Source: Nansenia antarctica
Taxonomy: Eukaryota; Chordata; Actinopteri; Argentiniformes; Microstomatidae
Assembly: GCA_963989245.1 (NCBI GenBank)
Contig: OZ022341.1
Location: 72,854,124 to 72,918,123 of the forward strand
DNA length: 64,000 nt
Direction: 5' to 3'
Positions 48,182 through 61,850 of this stretch are shown one piece after another. Every line of letters begins with the position of its first letter. Position 1 is the first letter of the stretch. Made by a program: the position numbers and the translations under genes. Under the pieces are notes generated by a model, which saw only the letters and a program-made list of their open reading frames with translations, was not told the origin of the DNA and did not search any database.

Positions 48182-48773
48182 CTGGGACAGGCAGACAGAC
48201 AGAGAGACAGGAGATACAGGTTATAATGTATCAATCAATTAATTAATTAATCAGTCTTGTTAGTTGGAATCCTCCTATGAACATTGTTAAAAGATATGTT
48301 TATATGCATTCTGGATAGTGTAGTGTGTCTGCTACTTGTGTATATATCTTTTTTAGATTAGTTCAGAATTATTTCACTTCGTTATTTAAGAGGGGACACA
48401 CTTTAAAAAACGGCCTTTAATTGTGGACCTTTGGCCGTGAGAGGGGGGGGGTCGTTCGAACCGTCCGCCCCCCCGCCCCCCTCGCTACGGGCATGAATAT
48501 TGTCCCCTTTAATGAGACAATTGACATTACGACATTACGACTGCATACCCATTTTCCAGATTTAGAAGTTCTTACATTTGAATGTGTTTCATGCATTGTA
48601 AAGCTTTACACTTTAAGGTTTTGTGTGTGAGTTTTGGGATTTGTGTTTAGAGTTTCGAGAAAACGAGCCATGTTTTGTGGAAGCGCTGGAGAAAAACTGT
48701 AACACTACAGCACTGTTACAACTACAGTTGTGATGGTACAATAGTACACCCTACTGGTCGAAATCAGGAAAAT

Positions 48774-48891
48774 GCTTACGGCACCGGGTATTCCCAGGCG
48801 GTCTCCCATCCAAGTACTAACCCGGCCCGACCCTGCTTAGCTTCCGAGATCGGACGAGATCGGGCGTGGTCAGAGTGGTATGGCCGTAAAC
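48774..48891 (-). rRNA. 5S rRNA gene, unit 18
   Basis: Standard gene sequence; shares the GTTTCGAG spacer variant with unit 17 but not its box C change. Confidence 0.97.
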
Positions 48892-49297
48892 GAAATGTAC
48901 AGTGGTCGGTACTGTATATAAAGAGACATCAACCACGTTGCAATATAAATAATGTCATCGTGTATACGCAGAAGGCAGGAAATTATCTTGGAAAAACAAA
49001 CCAATCAAAAACGTAATTAACTAAACAAACAAACATTTCATTCACAACTGAAAAGAGGGTGCGGCATCATCCACAACGTGAGATACTTATTTGAGATAAT
49101 TTACATCTTTTTAACACAGCAAAACATTGAAAATGGCAATTCTCCGGGTACTACAGAAAACGGATCATTTAAACAACTAGTATGTGCAGAGGGTCTTTCG
49201 GGTGGGGGGGGAGGTGTGGGAGACATAACAACAAAACCACAAGAATATATAGAGGGTAGTCCTGGTGGGGGTGTAGTCTTTTAATTTGATTTTTGAT

Positions 49298-50314
49298 TTA
49301 GAGGGTCCAGTTACGGATTGCAGCCTCCTGTAAATGTTTTTTGAGAGTGGTTTTGAAGGTGGGCAGTGTTTTGCACTCCTTTAAGATTATAGGAAGGGCG
49401 TTCCACATTTTTACTGCATAGTTTGCAAACCCCTTGTTTGTGGTGCAACGCGGTTGAACGTGGTTCGTGGAGCTTCCTCTGGTATTGTATGTGTGGACGT
49501 TGTTCACTTTTTGGAAGTATGTTGACAGGTACTTGGGTGTCTTTGTGGTGTAGCGTATCTTGAAGACCAGGCCCAGTGCAAGCTGCTGCACTCTGTCAAC
49601 TACTCGTAGCCAATCAAGGCTCAAAAAATGAGCAGCGGTTAGATGTGTCCTAGGGTTGAGGCCTAGCAGAAGCCTAACCAGTTTATTTTGGGCTGTCTGG
49701 AGTCTTGTTTTTTGGGCCTTTGTGGTTCTATAGTACCATGATGTTACGGCATAGTCGAAGTGACATTGAATGAGAGCTCCTGATAGGGTCCTCAGTGTGT
49801 TTTTACTGACAAGTGAGGATATCTTGTACAAGAATCTAGTTCTATGGTTAACTTTTTTGATTACTTTTGCTGCCATTTTATCTCCGGAAAGATTTGCCTC
49901 TAAGATGGAGCCCAGGTATGTAATATCCTCTTTTCTTGTGATAGTAATGTTACCCACTTTTATTTTGTAATTTACAGCCTTTCTGAGTTTAGATGGGGAT
50001 CCGTATAGGATGGTTTCAGTTTTACCTAGGTGTATTGATAGTTTATTGTCAGCTAGCCAGATGCAGATTCTACTCAGTTCAGTGCTTAGCGCTTTTTCCA
50101 CCTGCAATATGTCCCTGTCAGAGACCAGCAGAGCCGAGTCATCCGCGAACAGGAACAAATTGCAATCACATGCTGATGACATGTCATTCACATATATTAG
50201 GAACAGTAAAGGTCCCAATATGCTTCCTTGTGGAACGCCGCAGGTCACTGGGAGGGGGGGGGACAGTGTTCCGTTCACACTAACCACCTGTTCCCTCCCC
50301 TCTAAGTAGGATTG
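49298..50314 (-). pseudogene. LINE reverse transcriptase fragment, unit 19
   Basis: 9-bp deletion, C9, long microsatellite beyond: the same recombinant structure as unit 10. Private Arg to Lys (LYKISS, 49824). Confidence 0.9.
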
Positions 50315-50557
50315 CCAGTGCCACCCGAGAGGTTGGAGGAGCCGAGGTGGGAGGAGCGGCAGTTGTAGTCGGCCCTCCAGCCCTTCGGCTTCTTCGGCGG
50401 GTGGCACTGGCAGCGCAGGATGCGGATGAAGGCCAGCTGTTGAACTCGTGGCTGTTGCAGGGGTAGATGATGGGGTTCAGGCAGCTGTTGAAGTAGCCCA
50501 GCCAGAAGATCACCTTGAATAATGTCCCCGGGGGACGCAGGTTGGCGTTGAAGGAAC
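50315..50557 (-). pseudogene. adra1b: Adrenoceptor exon 2 fragment, unit 19
   Basis: Standard copy, long microsatellite allele as in unit 10. Confidence 0.85.
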
Positions 50558-51153
50558 CTGGGACAGGCAGACAGACAGAGAGACAGGAGATACAGGTTAT
50601 AATGTATCAATCAATCAATTAATTAATTAATCAGTCTTGTTAGTTGGAATCCTCCTATGAACATTGTTAAAAGATATGTTTATATGCATTCTGGATAGTG
50701 TAGTGTGTCTGCTACTTGTGTATATATCTTTTTTAGATTAGTTCAGAATTATTTCACTTCGTTATTTAAGAGGGGACACACTTTAAAAAACGGCCTTAAA
50801 TTGTGGACCTTTGGCCGTGAGAGGGGGGGGGTCGTTCGAACCGTCCGCCCCCCCGCCCCCCTCGCTACGGGCATGAATATTGTCCCCTTTAATGAGACAA
50901 TTGACATTACGACATTACGACTGCATACCCATTTTCCAGATTTAGAAGTTCTTACATTTGAATGTGTTTCATGCATTGTAAAGCTTTACACTTTAAGGTT
51001 TTGTGTGTGAGTTTTGGGATTTGTGTTTAGAGTTTTGAGAAAACGAGCCATGTTTTGTGGAAGCGCTGGAGAAAAATTGTAACACTACAGCACTGTTACA
51101 ACTACAGTTGTGATGGTACAATAGTACACCCTACTGGTCGAAATCAGGAAAAT

Positions 51154-51271
51154 GCTTACGGCACCGGGTATTCCCAGGCGGTCTCCCATCCAAGTACTAA
51201 CCCGGCCCGACCCTGCTTAGCTTCCGAGATCGGACGAGATCGGGCGTGGTCAGAGTGGTATGGCCGTAAAC
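51154..51271 (-). rRNA. 5S rRNA gene, unit 19
   Basis: Standard copy; the GAAAAATTGTAAC spacer variant (about 51077) pairs it with unit 10. Confidence 0.97.
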
Positions 51272-51677
51272 GAAATGTACAGTGGTCGGTACTGTATATA
51301 AAGAGACATCAACCACGTTGCAATATAAATAATGTCATCGTGTATACGCAGAAGGCAGGAAATTATCTTGGAAAAACAAACCAATCAAAAACGTAATTAA
51401 CTAAACAAACAAACATTTCATTCACAACTGAAAAGAGGGTGCGGCATCATCCACAACGTGAGATACTTATTTGAGATAATTTACATCTTTTTAACACAGC
51501 AAAACATTGAAAATGGCAATTCTCCGGGTACTACAGAAAACGGATCATTTAAACAACTAGTATGTGCAGAGGGTCTTTCGGGTGGGGGGGGAGGTGTGGG
51601 AGACATAACAACAAAACCACAAGAATATATAGAGGGTAGTCCTGGTGGGGGTGTAGTCTTTTAATTTGATTTTTGAT

Positions 51678-52703
51678 TTAGAGGGTCCAGTTACGGATTG
51701 CAGCCTCCTGTAAATGTTTTTTGAGAGTGGTTTTGAAGGTGGGCAGTGTTTTGCACTCCTTTAAGATTATAGGAACGGCGTTCCACATTTTTACTGCATA
51801 GTTTGCAAACGAGTTTAACCCCTTGTTTGTGGTGCAACGCGGTTGAACGTGGTTCGTGGAGCTTCCTCTGGTATTGTATGTGTGGACGTTGTTCACTTTT
51901 TGGAAGTATGTTGACAGGTACTTGGGTGTCTTTGTGGTGTAGCGTATCTTGAAGACCAGGCCCAGTGCAAGCTGCTGCACTCTGTCAACTACTCGTAGCC
52001 AATCAAGGCTCAAAAAATGAGCAGCGGTTAGATGTGTCCTAGGGTTGAGGCCTAGCAGAAGCCTAACCAGTTTATTTTGGGCTGTCTGGAGTCTTGTTTT
52101 TTGGGCCTTTGTGGTTCTATAGTACCATGATGTTACGGCATAGTCGAAGTGACATTGAATGAGAGCTCCTGATAGGGTCCTCAGTGTGTTTTTACTGACA
52201 AGTGAGGATATCCTGTACAAGAATCTAGTTCTATGGTTAACTTTTTTGATTACTTTTGCTGCCATTTTATCTCCGGAAAGATTTGCCTCTAAGATGGAGC
52301 CCAGGTATGTAATATCCTCTTTTCTTGTGATAGTAATGTTACCCACTTTTATTTTGTAATTTACAGCCCTTCTGAGTTTAGATGGGGATCCGTATAGGAT
52401 GGTTTCAGTTTTACCTAGGTGTATTGATAGTTTATTGTCAGCTAGCCAGATGCAGATTCTACTCAGTTCAGTGCTTAGCGCTTTTTCCACCTGCAATATG
52501 TCCCTGTCAGAGACCAGCAGAGCCGAGTCATCCGCGAACAGGAACAAATTGCAATCACATGCTGATGACATGTCATTCACATATATTAGGAACAGTAAAG
52601 GTCCCAATATGCTTCCTTGTGGAACGCCGCAGGTCACTGGGAGGGGGGGGGACAGTGTTCCGTTCACACTAACCACCTGTTCCCTCCCCTCTAAGTAGGA
52701 TTG
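51678..52703 (-). pseudogene. LINE reverse transcriptase fragment, unit 20
   Basis: C9, no deletion; private Lys to Arg (SKLRRAV, 52369) not present in its partner, unit 11. Confidence 0.9.
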
Positions 52704-52946
52704 CCAGTGCCACCCGAGAGGTTGGAGGAGCCGAGGTGGGAGGAGCGGCAGTTGTAGTCGGCCCTCCAACCCTTCGGCTTCTTCGGCGGGTGGCACTGGC
52801 AGCGCAGGATGCGGATGAAGGCCAGCTGTTGAACTCGTGGCTGTTGCAGGGGTAGATGATGGGGTTCAGGCAGCTGTTGAAGTAGCCCAGCCAGAAGATC
52901 ACCTTGAATAATGTCCCCGGGGGACGCAGGTTGGCGTTGAAGGAAC
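52704..52946 (-). pseudogene. adra1b: Adrenoceptor exon 2 fragment, unit 20
   Basis: Carries the CCAACCC variant (about 52768) shared only with unit 11. Confidence 0.85.
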
Positions 52947-53539
52947 CTGGGACAGGCAGACAGACAGAGAGACAGGAGATACAGGTTATAATGTATCAAT
53001 CAATTAATTAATTAATCAGTCTTGTTAATTGGAATCCTCCTATGAACATTGTTAAAAGATATGTTTATATGCATTCTGGATAGTGTAGTGTGTCTGCTAC
53101 TTGTGTATATATCTTTTTTAGATTAGTTCAGAATTATTTCACTTCGTTATTTAAGAGGGGACACACTTTAAAAAACGGCCTTTAATTGTGGACCTTTGGC
53201 CGTGAGAGGGGGGGGGTCGTTCGAACCGTCCGCCCCCCCCGCCCCCCTCGCTACGGGCATGAATATTGTCCCCTTTAATGAGACAATTGACATTACGACA
53301 TTACGACTGCATACCCATTTTCCAGATTTAGAAGTTCTTACATTTGAATGTGTTTCATGCATTGTAAAGCTTTACACTTTAAGGTTTTGTGTGTGAGTTT
53401 TGGGATTTGTGTTTAGAGTTTTGAGAAAACGAGCCATGTTTTGTGGAAGGGCTGGAGAAAAACTGTAACACTACAGCACTGTTACAACTACAGTTGTGAT
53501 GGTACAATAGTACACCCTACTGGTCGAAATCAGGAAAAT

Positions 53540-53657
53540 GCTTACGGCACCGGGTATTCCCAGGCGGTCTCCCATCCAAGTACTAACCCGGCCCGACCCT
53601 GCTTAGCTTCCGAGATCGGACGAGATCGGGCGTGGTCAGAGTGGTATGGCCGTAAAC
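53540..53657 (-). rRNA. 5S rRNA gene, unit 20 (upstream region interrupted)
   Basis: Standard gene, but cut off at -21 from its TATA-like box (now 54846-54853) by the same hAT insertion as unit 11. Confidence 0.95.
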
Positions 53658-53670
53658 GAAATGTACAGTG

Positions 53671-53678
53671 GTCGGTAC
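53671..53678 (+). repeat. hAT target-site duplication, left (unit 20)
   Basis: GTCGGTAC; its partner is at 54836-54843. Confidence 0.95.
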
Positions 53679-54835
53679 CAGGGGCGGCGCTAGGGGGTGG
53701 CTACTGGGGCTCAAGCCCCGGATGTTTTCTGAAAAGCCCCGAATGTTTTACTTTAAAAAAATAAAATAAAAATAAAAAATAATATCTTGAGTAACGTGCA
53801 GTACCGGAGTCCAACAGAGAGGCAGCAGCTGCGCGACATTAGCCTGCGTACTGCGTAGCCTGCCCTGCCCTGAAGAAGAAGTGATCTCAATCAGTGCCTG
53901 ACTTGCAAAATTGTAAGGATGGATATCCCAAAGTTGTTTTCAACAAAACAAGCGCCAAGAACTGTTGCAGCAGCAGTATCAGCAGCAAGAATGACATCAC
54001 CAGCAGTGATGACATAGATGATGTTTCAGGTTTGTGAATCTTATTAGAAAGGTGACTGACTCACTGACACTACTTTTCCGGTTTGCTGATGCTAGCTGGC
54101 TATCATAACATAACGTTATGTTATAATGAAAATGAAACATAGCAAGGTACTGTTACGGTACATGGTAAGAAATCAAACAAAGGATAATACTTATACAAAT
54201 AAAGTGAATAACAGGCTGATAGTCTTTGACATCTGCACTCTGGTTGACTGAGTAACAAGTGAAAAAGAATGATGTAACGTTAATGTTACAGCTAGTAAAC
54301 ATGGAGTAACCACATTAAGTATGCCCTTATGGTAGTATGTATGTATACAGAACATGACTCAAATCTATCCTAAGATGTAACGCTAACTAACTAAGTTTGT
54401 TTAATGTCCCAGGGGGGATTTGATTTCACAGTACTATACACAGGCCAACAATACATGTAATATATCGTCATATAACACAGGACAAGACTCTAAATACAAT
54501 ATAAGTGGTGAGCACAGAGTCTGCCCTGATATACATACTGTAACATAACTAGCCTCAGCCCATCAATTATGTAATTCTATACAAATATAAATGATGGTGA
54601 CTGACTGACAGGGGGAGCTACGTGTGCTGACCTCCCTCTGTGCCCAGAACCACCACAATTAGTTTGCTTCATTAAAGGGTGTGAATGTATATGTGTTCTC
54701 CAGTGCCTTTTGTCCGCTTTAAGGTGGTGGTAAGTTGAAGGTTGAAGGCAACATTTTCCGGCGCGCTCCGCGTGCACATTACATTCTCCCTCTGGGCTAA
54801 GCCCCGGATCTCCTACGATCCTAAATCCGCCCCTG
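53679..54835. mobile_element. Non-autonomous hAT-type DNA transposon, unit 20
   Basis: 1,157 bp, the same length, ends and site as the unit 11 element, and identical by eye. It is a passenger of the nine-unit block duplication rather than a second insertion. The fossil ATG frame lies at 53919-54017. Confidence 0.92.
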
Positions 54836-54843
54836 GTCGGTAC
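54836..54843 (+). repeat. hAT target-site duplication, right (unit 20)
   Basis: GTCGGTAC, right-hand copy. Confidence 0.95.
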
Positions 54844-55228
54844 TGTATATAAAGAGACATCAACCACGTTGCAATATAAATAATGTCATCGTGTATACGC
54901 AGAAGGCAGGAAATTATCTTGGAAAAACAAACCAATCAAAAACGTAATTAACTAAACAAACAAACATTTCATTCACAACTGAAAAGAGGGTGCGGCATCA
55001 TCCACAACGTGAGATACTTATTTGAGATAATTTACATCTTTTTAACACAGCAAAACATTGAAAATGGCAATTCTCCGGGTACTACAGAAAACGGATCATT
55101 TAAACAACTAGTATGTGCAGAGGGTCTTTCGGGTGGGGGGGGAGGTGTGGGAGACATAACAACAAAACCACAAGAATATATAGAGGGTAGTCCTGGTGGG
55201 GGTGTAGTCTTTTAATTTGATTTTTGAT

Positions 55229-56245
55229 TTAGAGGGTCCAGTTACGGATTGCAGCCTCCTGTAAATGTTTTTTGAGAGTGGTTTTGAAGGTGGGCAGTGT
55301 TTTGCACTCCTTTAAGATTATAGGAAGGGCGTTCCACATTTTTACTGCATAGTTTGCAAACCCCTTGTTTGTGGTGCAACGCGGTTGAACGTGGTTCGTG
55401 GAGCTTCCTCTGGTATTGTATGTGTGGACGTTGTTCACTTTTTGGAAGTATGTTGACAGGTACTTGGGTGTCTTTGTGGTGTAGCGTATCTTGAAGACCA
55501 GGCCCAGTGCAAGCTGCTGCACTCTGTCAACTACTCGTAGCCAATCAAGGCTCAAAAAATGAGCAGCGGTTAGATGTGTCCTAGGGTTGAGGCCTAGCAG
55601 AAGCCTAACCAGTTTATTTTGGGCTGTCTGGAGTCTTGTTTTTTGGGCCTTTGTGGTTCTATAGTACCATGATGTTACGGCATAGTCGAAGTGACATTGA
55701 ATGAGAGCTCCTGATAGGGTCCTCAGTGTGTTTTTACTGACAAGTGAGGATATCCTGTACAAGAATCTAGTTCTATGGTTAACTTTTTTGATTACTTTTG
55801 CTGCCATTTTATCTCCGGAAAGATTTGCCTCTAAGATGGAGCCCAGGTATGTAATATCCTCTTTTCTTGTGATAGTAATGTTACCCACTTTTATTTTGTA
55901 ATTTACAGCCTTTCTGAGTTTAGATGGGGATCCGTATAGGATGGTTTCAGTTTTACCTAGGTGTATTGATAGTTTATTGTCAGCTAGCCAGATGCAGATT
56001 CTACTCAGTTCAGTGCTTAGCGCTTTTTCCACCTGCAATATGTCCCTGTCAGAGACCAGCAGAGCCGAGTCATCCGCGAACAGGAACAAATTGCAATCAC
56101 ATGCTGATGACATGTCATTCACATATATTAGGAACAGTAAAGGTCCCAATATGCTTCCTTGTGGAACGCCGCAGGTCACTGGGAGGGGGGGGGACAGTGT
56201 TCCGTTCACACTAACCACCTGTTCCCTCCCCTCTAAGTAGGATTG
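55229..56245 (-). pseudogene. LINE reverse transcriptase fragment, unit 21
   Basis: 9-bp deletion, C9; partner of unit 12. Confidence 0.9.
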
Positions 56246-56488
56246 CCAGTGCCACCCGAGAGGTTGGAGGAGCCGAGGTGGGAGGAGCGGCAGTTGTAGT
56301 CGGCCCTCCAGCCCTTCGGCTTCTTCGGCGGGTGGCACTGGCAGCGCAGGATGCGGATGAAGGCCAGCTGTTGAACTCGTGGCTGTTGCAGGGGTAGATG
56401 ATGGGGTTCAGGCAGCTGTTGAAGTAGCCCAGCCAGAAGATCACCTTGAATAATGTCCCCGGGGGACGCAGGTTGGCGTTGAAGGAAC
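56246..56488 (-). pseudogene. adra1b: Adrenoceptor exon 2 fragment, unit 21
   Basis: Standard copy, short microsatellite class. Confidence 0.85.
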
Positions 56489-57080
56489 CTGGGACAGGCA
56501 GACAGACAGAGAGACAGGAGATACAGGTTATAATGTATCAATCAATTAATTAATTAATCAGTCTTGTTAGTTGGAATCCTCCTATGAACATTGTTAAAAG
56601 ATATGTTTATATGCATTCTGGATAGTGTAGTGTGTCTGCTACTTGTGTATATATCTTTTTTAGATTAGTTCAGAATTATTTCACTTCGTTATTTAAGAGG
56701 GGACACACTTTAAAAAACGGCCTTTAATTGTGGACCTTTGGCCGTGAGAGGGGGGGGGTCGTTCGAACCGTCCGCCCCCCCGCCCCCCTCGCTACGGGCA
56801 TGAATATTGTCCCCTTTAATGGGACAATTGACATTACGACATTACGACTGCATACCCATTTTCCAGATTTAGAAGTTCTTACATTTGAATGTGTTTCATG
56901 CATTGTAAAGCTTTACACTTTAAGGTTTTGTGTGTGAGTTTTGGGATTTGTGTTTAGAGTTTTGAGAAAACGAGCCATGTTTTGTGGAAGCGCTGGAGAA
57001 AAACTGTAACACTACAGCACTGTTACAACTACAGTTGTGATGGTACAATAGTACACCCTACTGGTCGAAATCAGGAAAAT

Positions 57081-57198
57081 GCTTACGGCACCGGGTATTC
57101 CCAGGCGGTCTCCCATCCAAGTACTAACCCGGCCCGACCCTGCTTAGCTTCCGAGATCGGACGAGATCGGGCGTGGTCAGAGTGGTATGGCCGTAAAC
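57081..57198 (-). rRNA. 5S rRNA gene, unit 21
   Basis: Standard copy; AATGGGAC and AGAAAGCAGG spacer variants as in unit 12. One extra G in the upstream G-run (about 57511). Confidence 0.97.
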
Positions 57199-57605
57199 GA
57201 AATGTACAGTGGTCGGTACTGTATATAAAGAGACATCAACCACGTTGCAATATAAATAATGTCATCGTGTATACGCAGAAAGCAGGAAATTATCTTGGAA
57301 AAACAAACCAATCAAAAACGTAATTAACTAAACAAACAAACATTTCATTCACAACTGAAAAGAGGGTGCGGCATCATCCACAACGTGAGATACTTATTTG
57401 AGATAATTTACATCTTTTTAACACAGCAAAACATTGAAAATGGCAATTCTCCGGGTACTACAGAAAACGGATCATTTAAACAACTAGTATGTGCAGAGGG
57501 TCTTTCGGGTGGGGGGGGGAGGTGTGGGAGACATAACAACAAAACCACAAGAATATATAGAGGGTAGTCCTGGTGGGGGTGTAGTCTTTTAATTTGATTT
57601 TTGAT

Positions 57606-58631
57606 TTAGAGGGTCCAGTTACGGATTGCAGCCTCCTGTAAATGTTTTTTGAGAGTGGTTTTGAAGGTGGGCAGTGTTTTGCACTCCTTTAAGATTATAG
57701 GAACGGCGTTCCACATTTTTACTGCATAGTTTGCAAACGAGTTTAACCCCTTGTTTGTGGTGCAACGCGGTTGAACGTGGTTCGTGGAGCTTCCTCTGGT
57801 ATTGTATGTGTGGACGTTGTTCACTTTTTGGAAGTATGTTGACAGGTACTTGGGTGTCTTTGTGGTGTAGCGTATCTTGAAGACCAGGCCCAGTGCAAGC
57901 TGCTGCACTCTGTCAACTACTCGTAGCCAATCAAGGCTCAAAAAATGAGCAGCGGTTAGATGTGTCCTAGGGTTGAGGCCTAGCAGAAGCCTAACCAGTT
58001 TATTTTGGGCTGTCTGGAGTCTTGTTTTTTGGGCCTTTGTGGTTCTATAGTACCATGATGTTACGGCATAGTCGAAGTGACATTGAATGAGAGCTCCTGA
58101 TAGGGTCCTCAGTGTGTTTTTACTGACAAGTGAGGATATCCTGTACAAGAATCTAGTTCTATGGTTAACTTTTTTGATTACTTTTGCTGCCATTTTATCT
58201 CCGGAAAGATTTGCCTCTAAGATGGAGCCCAGGTATGTAATATCCTCTTTTCTTGTGATAGTAATGTTACCCACTTTTATTTTGTAATTTACAGCCTTTC
58301 TGAGTTTAGATGGGGATCCGTATAGGATGGTTTCAGTTTTACCTAGGTGTATTGATAGTTTATTGTCAGCTAGCCAGATGCAGATTCTACTCAGTTCAGT
58401 GCTTAGCGCTTTTTCCACCTGCAATATGTCCCTGTCAGAGACCAGCAGAGCCGAGTCATCCGCGAACAGGAACAAATTGCAATCACATGCTGATGACATG
58501 TCATTCACATATATTAGGAACAGTAAAGGTCCCAATATGCTTCCTTGTGGAACGCCGCAGGTCACTGGGAGGGGGGGGGACAGTGTTCCGTTCACACTAA
58601 CCACCTGTTCCCTCCCCTCTAAGTAGGATTG
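57606..58631 (-). pseudogene. LINE reverse transcriptase fragment, unit 22
   Basis: C9, no 9-bp deletion, although its partner unit 13 has it. Confidence 0.9.
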
Positions 58632-58874
58632 CCAGTGCCACCCGAGAGGTTGGAGGAGCCGAGGTGGGAGGAGCGGCAGTTGTAGTCGGCCCTCCAGCCC
58701 TTCGGCTTCTTCGGCGGGTGGCACTGGCAGCGCAGGATGCGGATGAAGGCCAGCTGTTGAACTCGTGGCTGTTGCAGGGGTAGATGATGGGGTTCAGGCA
58801 GCTGTTGAAGTAGCCCAGCCAGAAGATCACCTTGAATAATGTCCCCGGGGGACGCAGGTTGGCGTTGAAGGAAC
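58632..58874 (-). pseudogene. adra1b: Adrenoceptor exon 2 fragment, unit 22
   Basis: Standard copy, short microsatellite class. Confidence 0.85.
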
Positions 58875-59466
58875 CTGGGACAGGCAGACAGACAGAGAGA
58901 CAGGAGATACAGGTTATAATGTATCAATCAATTAATTAATTAATCAGTCTTGTTAGTTGGAATCCTCCTATGAACATTGTTAAAAGATATGTTTATATGC
59001 ATTCTGGATAGTGTAGTGTGTCTGCTACTTGTGTATATATCTTTTTTAGATTAGTTCAGAATTATTTCACTTCGTTATTTAAGAGGGGACACACTTTAAA
59101 AAACGGCCTTTAATTGTGGACCTTTGGCCGTGAGAGGGGGGGGGTCGTTCGAACCGTCCGCCCCCCCGCCCCCCTCGCTACGGGCATGAATATTGTCCCC
59201 TTTAATGGGACAATTGACATTACGACATTACGACTGCATACCCATTTTCCAGATTTAGAAGTTCTTACATTTGAATGTGTTTCATGCATTGTAAAGCTTT
59301 ACACTTTAAGGTTTTGTGTGTGAGTTTTGGGATTTGTGTTTAGAGTTTTGAGAAAACGAGCCATGTTTTGTGGAAGCGCTGGAGAAAAACTGTAACACTA
59401 CAGCACTGTTACAACTACAGTTGTGATGGTACAATAGTACACCCTACTGGTCGAAATCAGGAAAAT

Positions 59467-59584
59467 GCTTACGGCACCGGGTATTCCCAGGCGGTCTCCC
59501 ATCCAAGTACTAACCCGGCCCGACCCTGCTTAGCTTCCGAGATCGGACGAGATCGGGCGTGGTCAGAGTGGTATGGCCGTAAAC
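59467..59584 (-). rRNA. 5S rRNA gene, unit 22
   Basis: Standard copy; AATGGGAC spacer class. Confidence 0.97.
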
Positions 59585-59990
59585 GAAATGTACAGTGGTC
59601 GGTACTGTATATAAAGAGACATCAACCACGTTGCAATATAAATAATGTCATCGTGTATACGCAGAAGGCAGGAAATTATCTTGGAAAAACAAACCAATCA
59701 AAAACGTAATTAACTAAACAAACAAACATTTCATTCACAACTGAAAAGAGGGTGCGGCATCATCCACAACGTGAGATACTTATTTGAGATAATTTACATC
59801 TTTTTAACACAGCAAAACATTGAAAATGGCAATTCTCCGGGTACTACAGAAAACGGATCATTTAAACAACTAGTATGTGCAGAGGGTCTTTCGGGTGGGG
59901 GGGGAGGTGTGGGAGACATAACAACAAAACCACAAGAATATATAGAGGGTAGTCCTGGTGGGGGTGTAGTCTTTTAATTTGATTTTTGAT

Positions 59991-61016
59991 TTAGAGGGTC
60001 CAGTTACGGATTGCAGCCTCCTGTAAATGTTTTTTGAGAGTGGTTTTGAAGGTGGGCAGTGTTTTGCACTCCTTTAAGATTATAGGAACGGCGTTCCACA
60101 TTTTTACTGCATAGTTTGCAAACGAGTTTAACCCCTTGTTTGTGGTGCAACGCGGTTGAACGTGGTTCGTGGAGCTTCCTCTGGTATTGTATGTGTGGAC
60201 GTTGTTCACTTTTTGGAAGTATGTTGACAGGTACTTGGGTGTCTTTGTGGTGTAGCGTATCTTGAAGACCAGGCCCAGTGCAAGCTGCTGCACTCTGTCA
60301 ACTACTCGTAGCCAATCAAGGCTCAAAAAATGAGCAGCGGTTAGATGTGTCCTAGGGTTGAGGCCTAGCAGAAGCCTAACCAGTTTATTTTGGGCTGTCT
60401 GGAGTCTTGTTTTTTGGGCCTTTGTGGTTCTATAGTACCATGATGTTACGGCATAGTCGAAGTGACATTGAATGAGAGCTCCTGATAGGGTCCTCAGTGT
60501 GTTTTTACTGACAAGTGAGGATATCCTGTACAAGAATCTAGTTCTATGGTTAACTTTTTTGATTACTTTTGCTGCCATTTTATCTCCGGAAAGATTTGCC
60601 TCTAAGATGGAGCCCAGGTATGTAATATCCTCTTTTCTTGTGATAGTAATGTTACCCACTTTTATTTTGTAATTTACAGCCTTTCTGAGTTTAGATGGGG
60701 ATCCGTATAGGATGGTTTCAGTTTTACCTAGGTGTATTGATAGTTTATTGTCAGCTAGCCAGATGCAGATTCTACTCAGTTCAGTGCTTAGCGCTTTTTC
60801 CACCTGCAATATGTCCCTGTCAGAGACCAGCAGAGCCGAGTCATCCGCGAACAGGAACAAATTGCAATCACATGCTGATGACATGTCATTCACATATATT
60901 AGGAACAGTAAAGGTCCCAATATGCTTCCTTGTGGAACGCCGCAGGTCACTGGGAGGGGGGGGGACAGTGTTCCGTTCACACTAACCACCTGTTCCCTCC
61001 CCTCTAAGTAGGATTG
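59991..61016 (-). pseudogene. LINE reverse transcriptase fragment, unit 23
   Basis: C9, no deletion; open frame. Confidence 0.9.
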
Positions 61017-61259
61017 CCAGTGCCACCCGAGAGGTTGGAGGAGCCGAGGTGGGAGGAGCGGCAGTTGTAGTCGGCCCTCCAGCCCTTCGGCTTCTTCGGC
61101 GGGTGGCACTGGCAGCGCAGGATGCGGATGAAGGCCAGCTGTTGAACTCGTGGCTGTTGCAGGGGTAGATGATGGGGTTCAGGCAGCTGTTGAAGTAGCC
61201 CAGCCAGAAGATCACCTTGAATAATGTCCCCGGGGGACGCAGGTTGGCGTTGAAGGAAC
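61017..61259 (-). pseudogene. adra1b: Adrenoceptor exon 2 fragment, unit 23
   Basis: Standard copy, short microsatellite class. Confidence 0.85.
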
Positions 61260-61850
61260 CTGGGACAGGCAGACAGACAGAGAGACAGGAGATACAGGTT
61301 ATAATGTATCAATCAATTAATTAATTAATCAGTCTTGTTAGTTGGAATCCTCCTATGAACATTGTTAAAAGATATGTTTATATGCATTCTGGATAGTGTA
61401 GTGTGTCTGCTACTTGTGTATATATCTTTTTTAGATTAGTTCAGAATTATTTCACTTCGTTATTTAAGAGGGGACACACTTTAAAAAACGGCCTTTAATT
61501 GTGGACCTTTGGCCGTGAGAGGGGGGGGGTCGTTCGAACCGTCCGCCCCCCGCCCCCCTCGCTACGGGCATGAATATTGTCCCCTTTAATGGGACAATTG
61601 ACATTACGACATTACGACTGCATACCCATTTTCCAGATTTAGAAGTTCTTACATTTGAATGTGTTTCATGCATTGTAAAGCTTTACACTTTAAGGTTTTG
61701 TGTGTGAGTTTTGGGATTTGTGTTTAGAGTTTTGAGAAAACGAGCCATGTTTTGTGGAAGCGCTGGAGAAAAACTGTAACACTACAGCACTGTTACAACT
61801 ACAGTTGTGATGGTACAATAGTACACCCTACTGGTCGAAATCAGGAAAAT

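Noticed and set aside
53679..54835. Independent second hAT insertion
   Set aside because: Same base position, same target duplication and shared flanking variants with unit 11 make duplication of one insertion far more likely.
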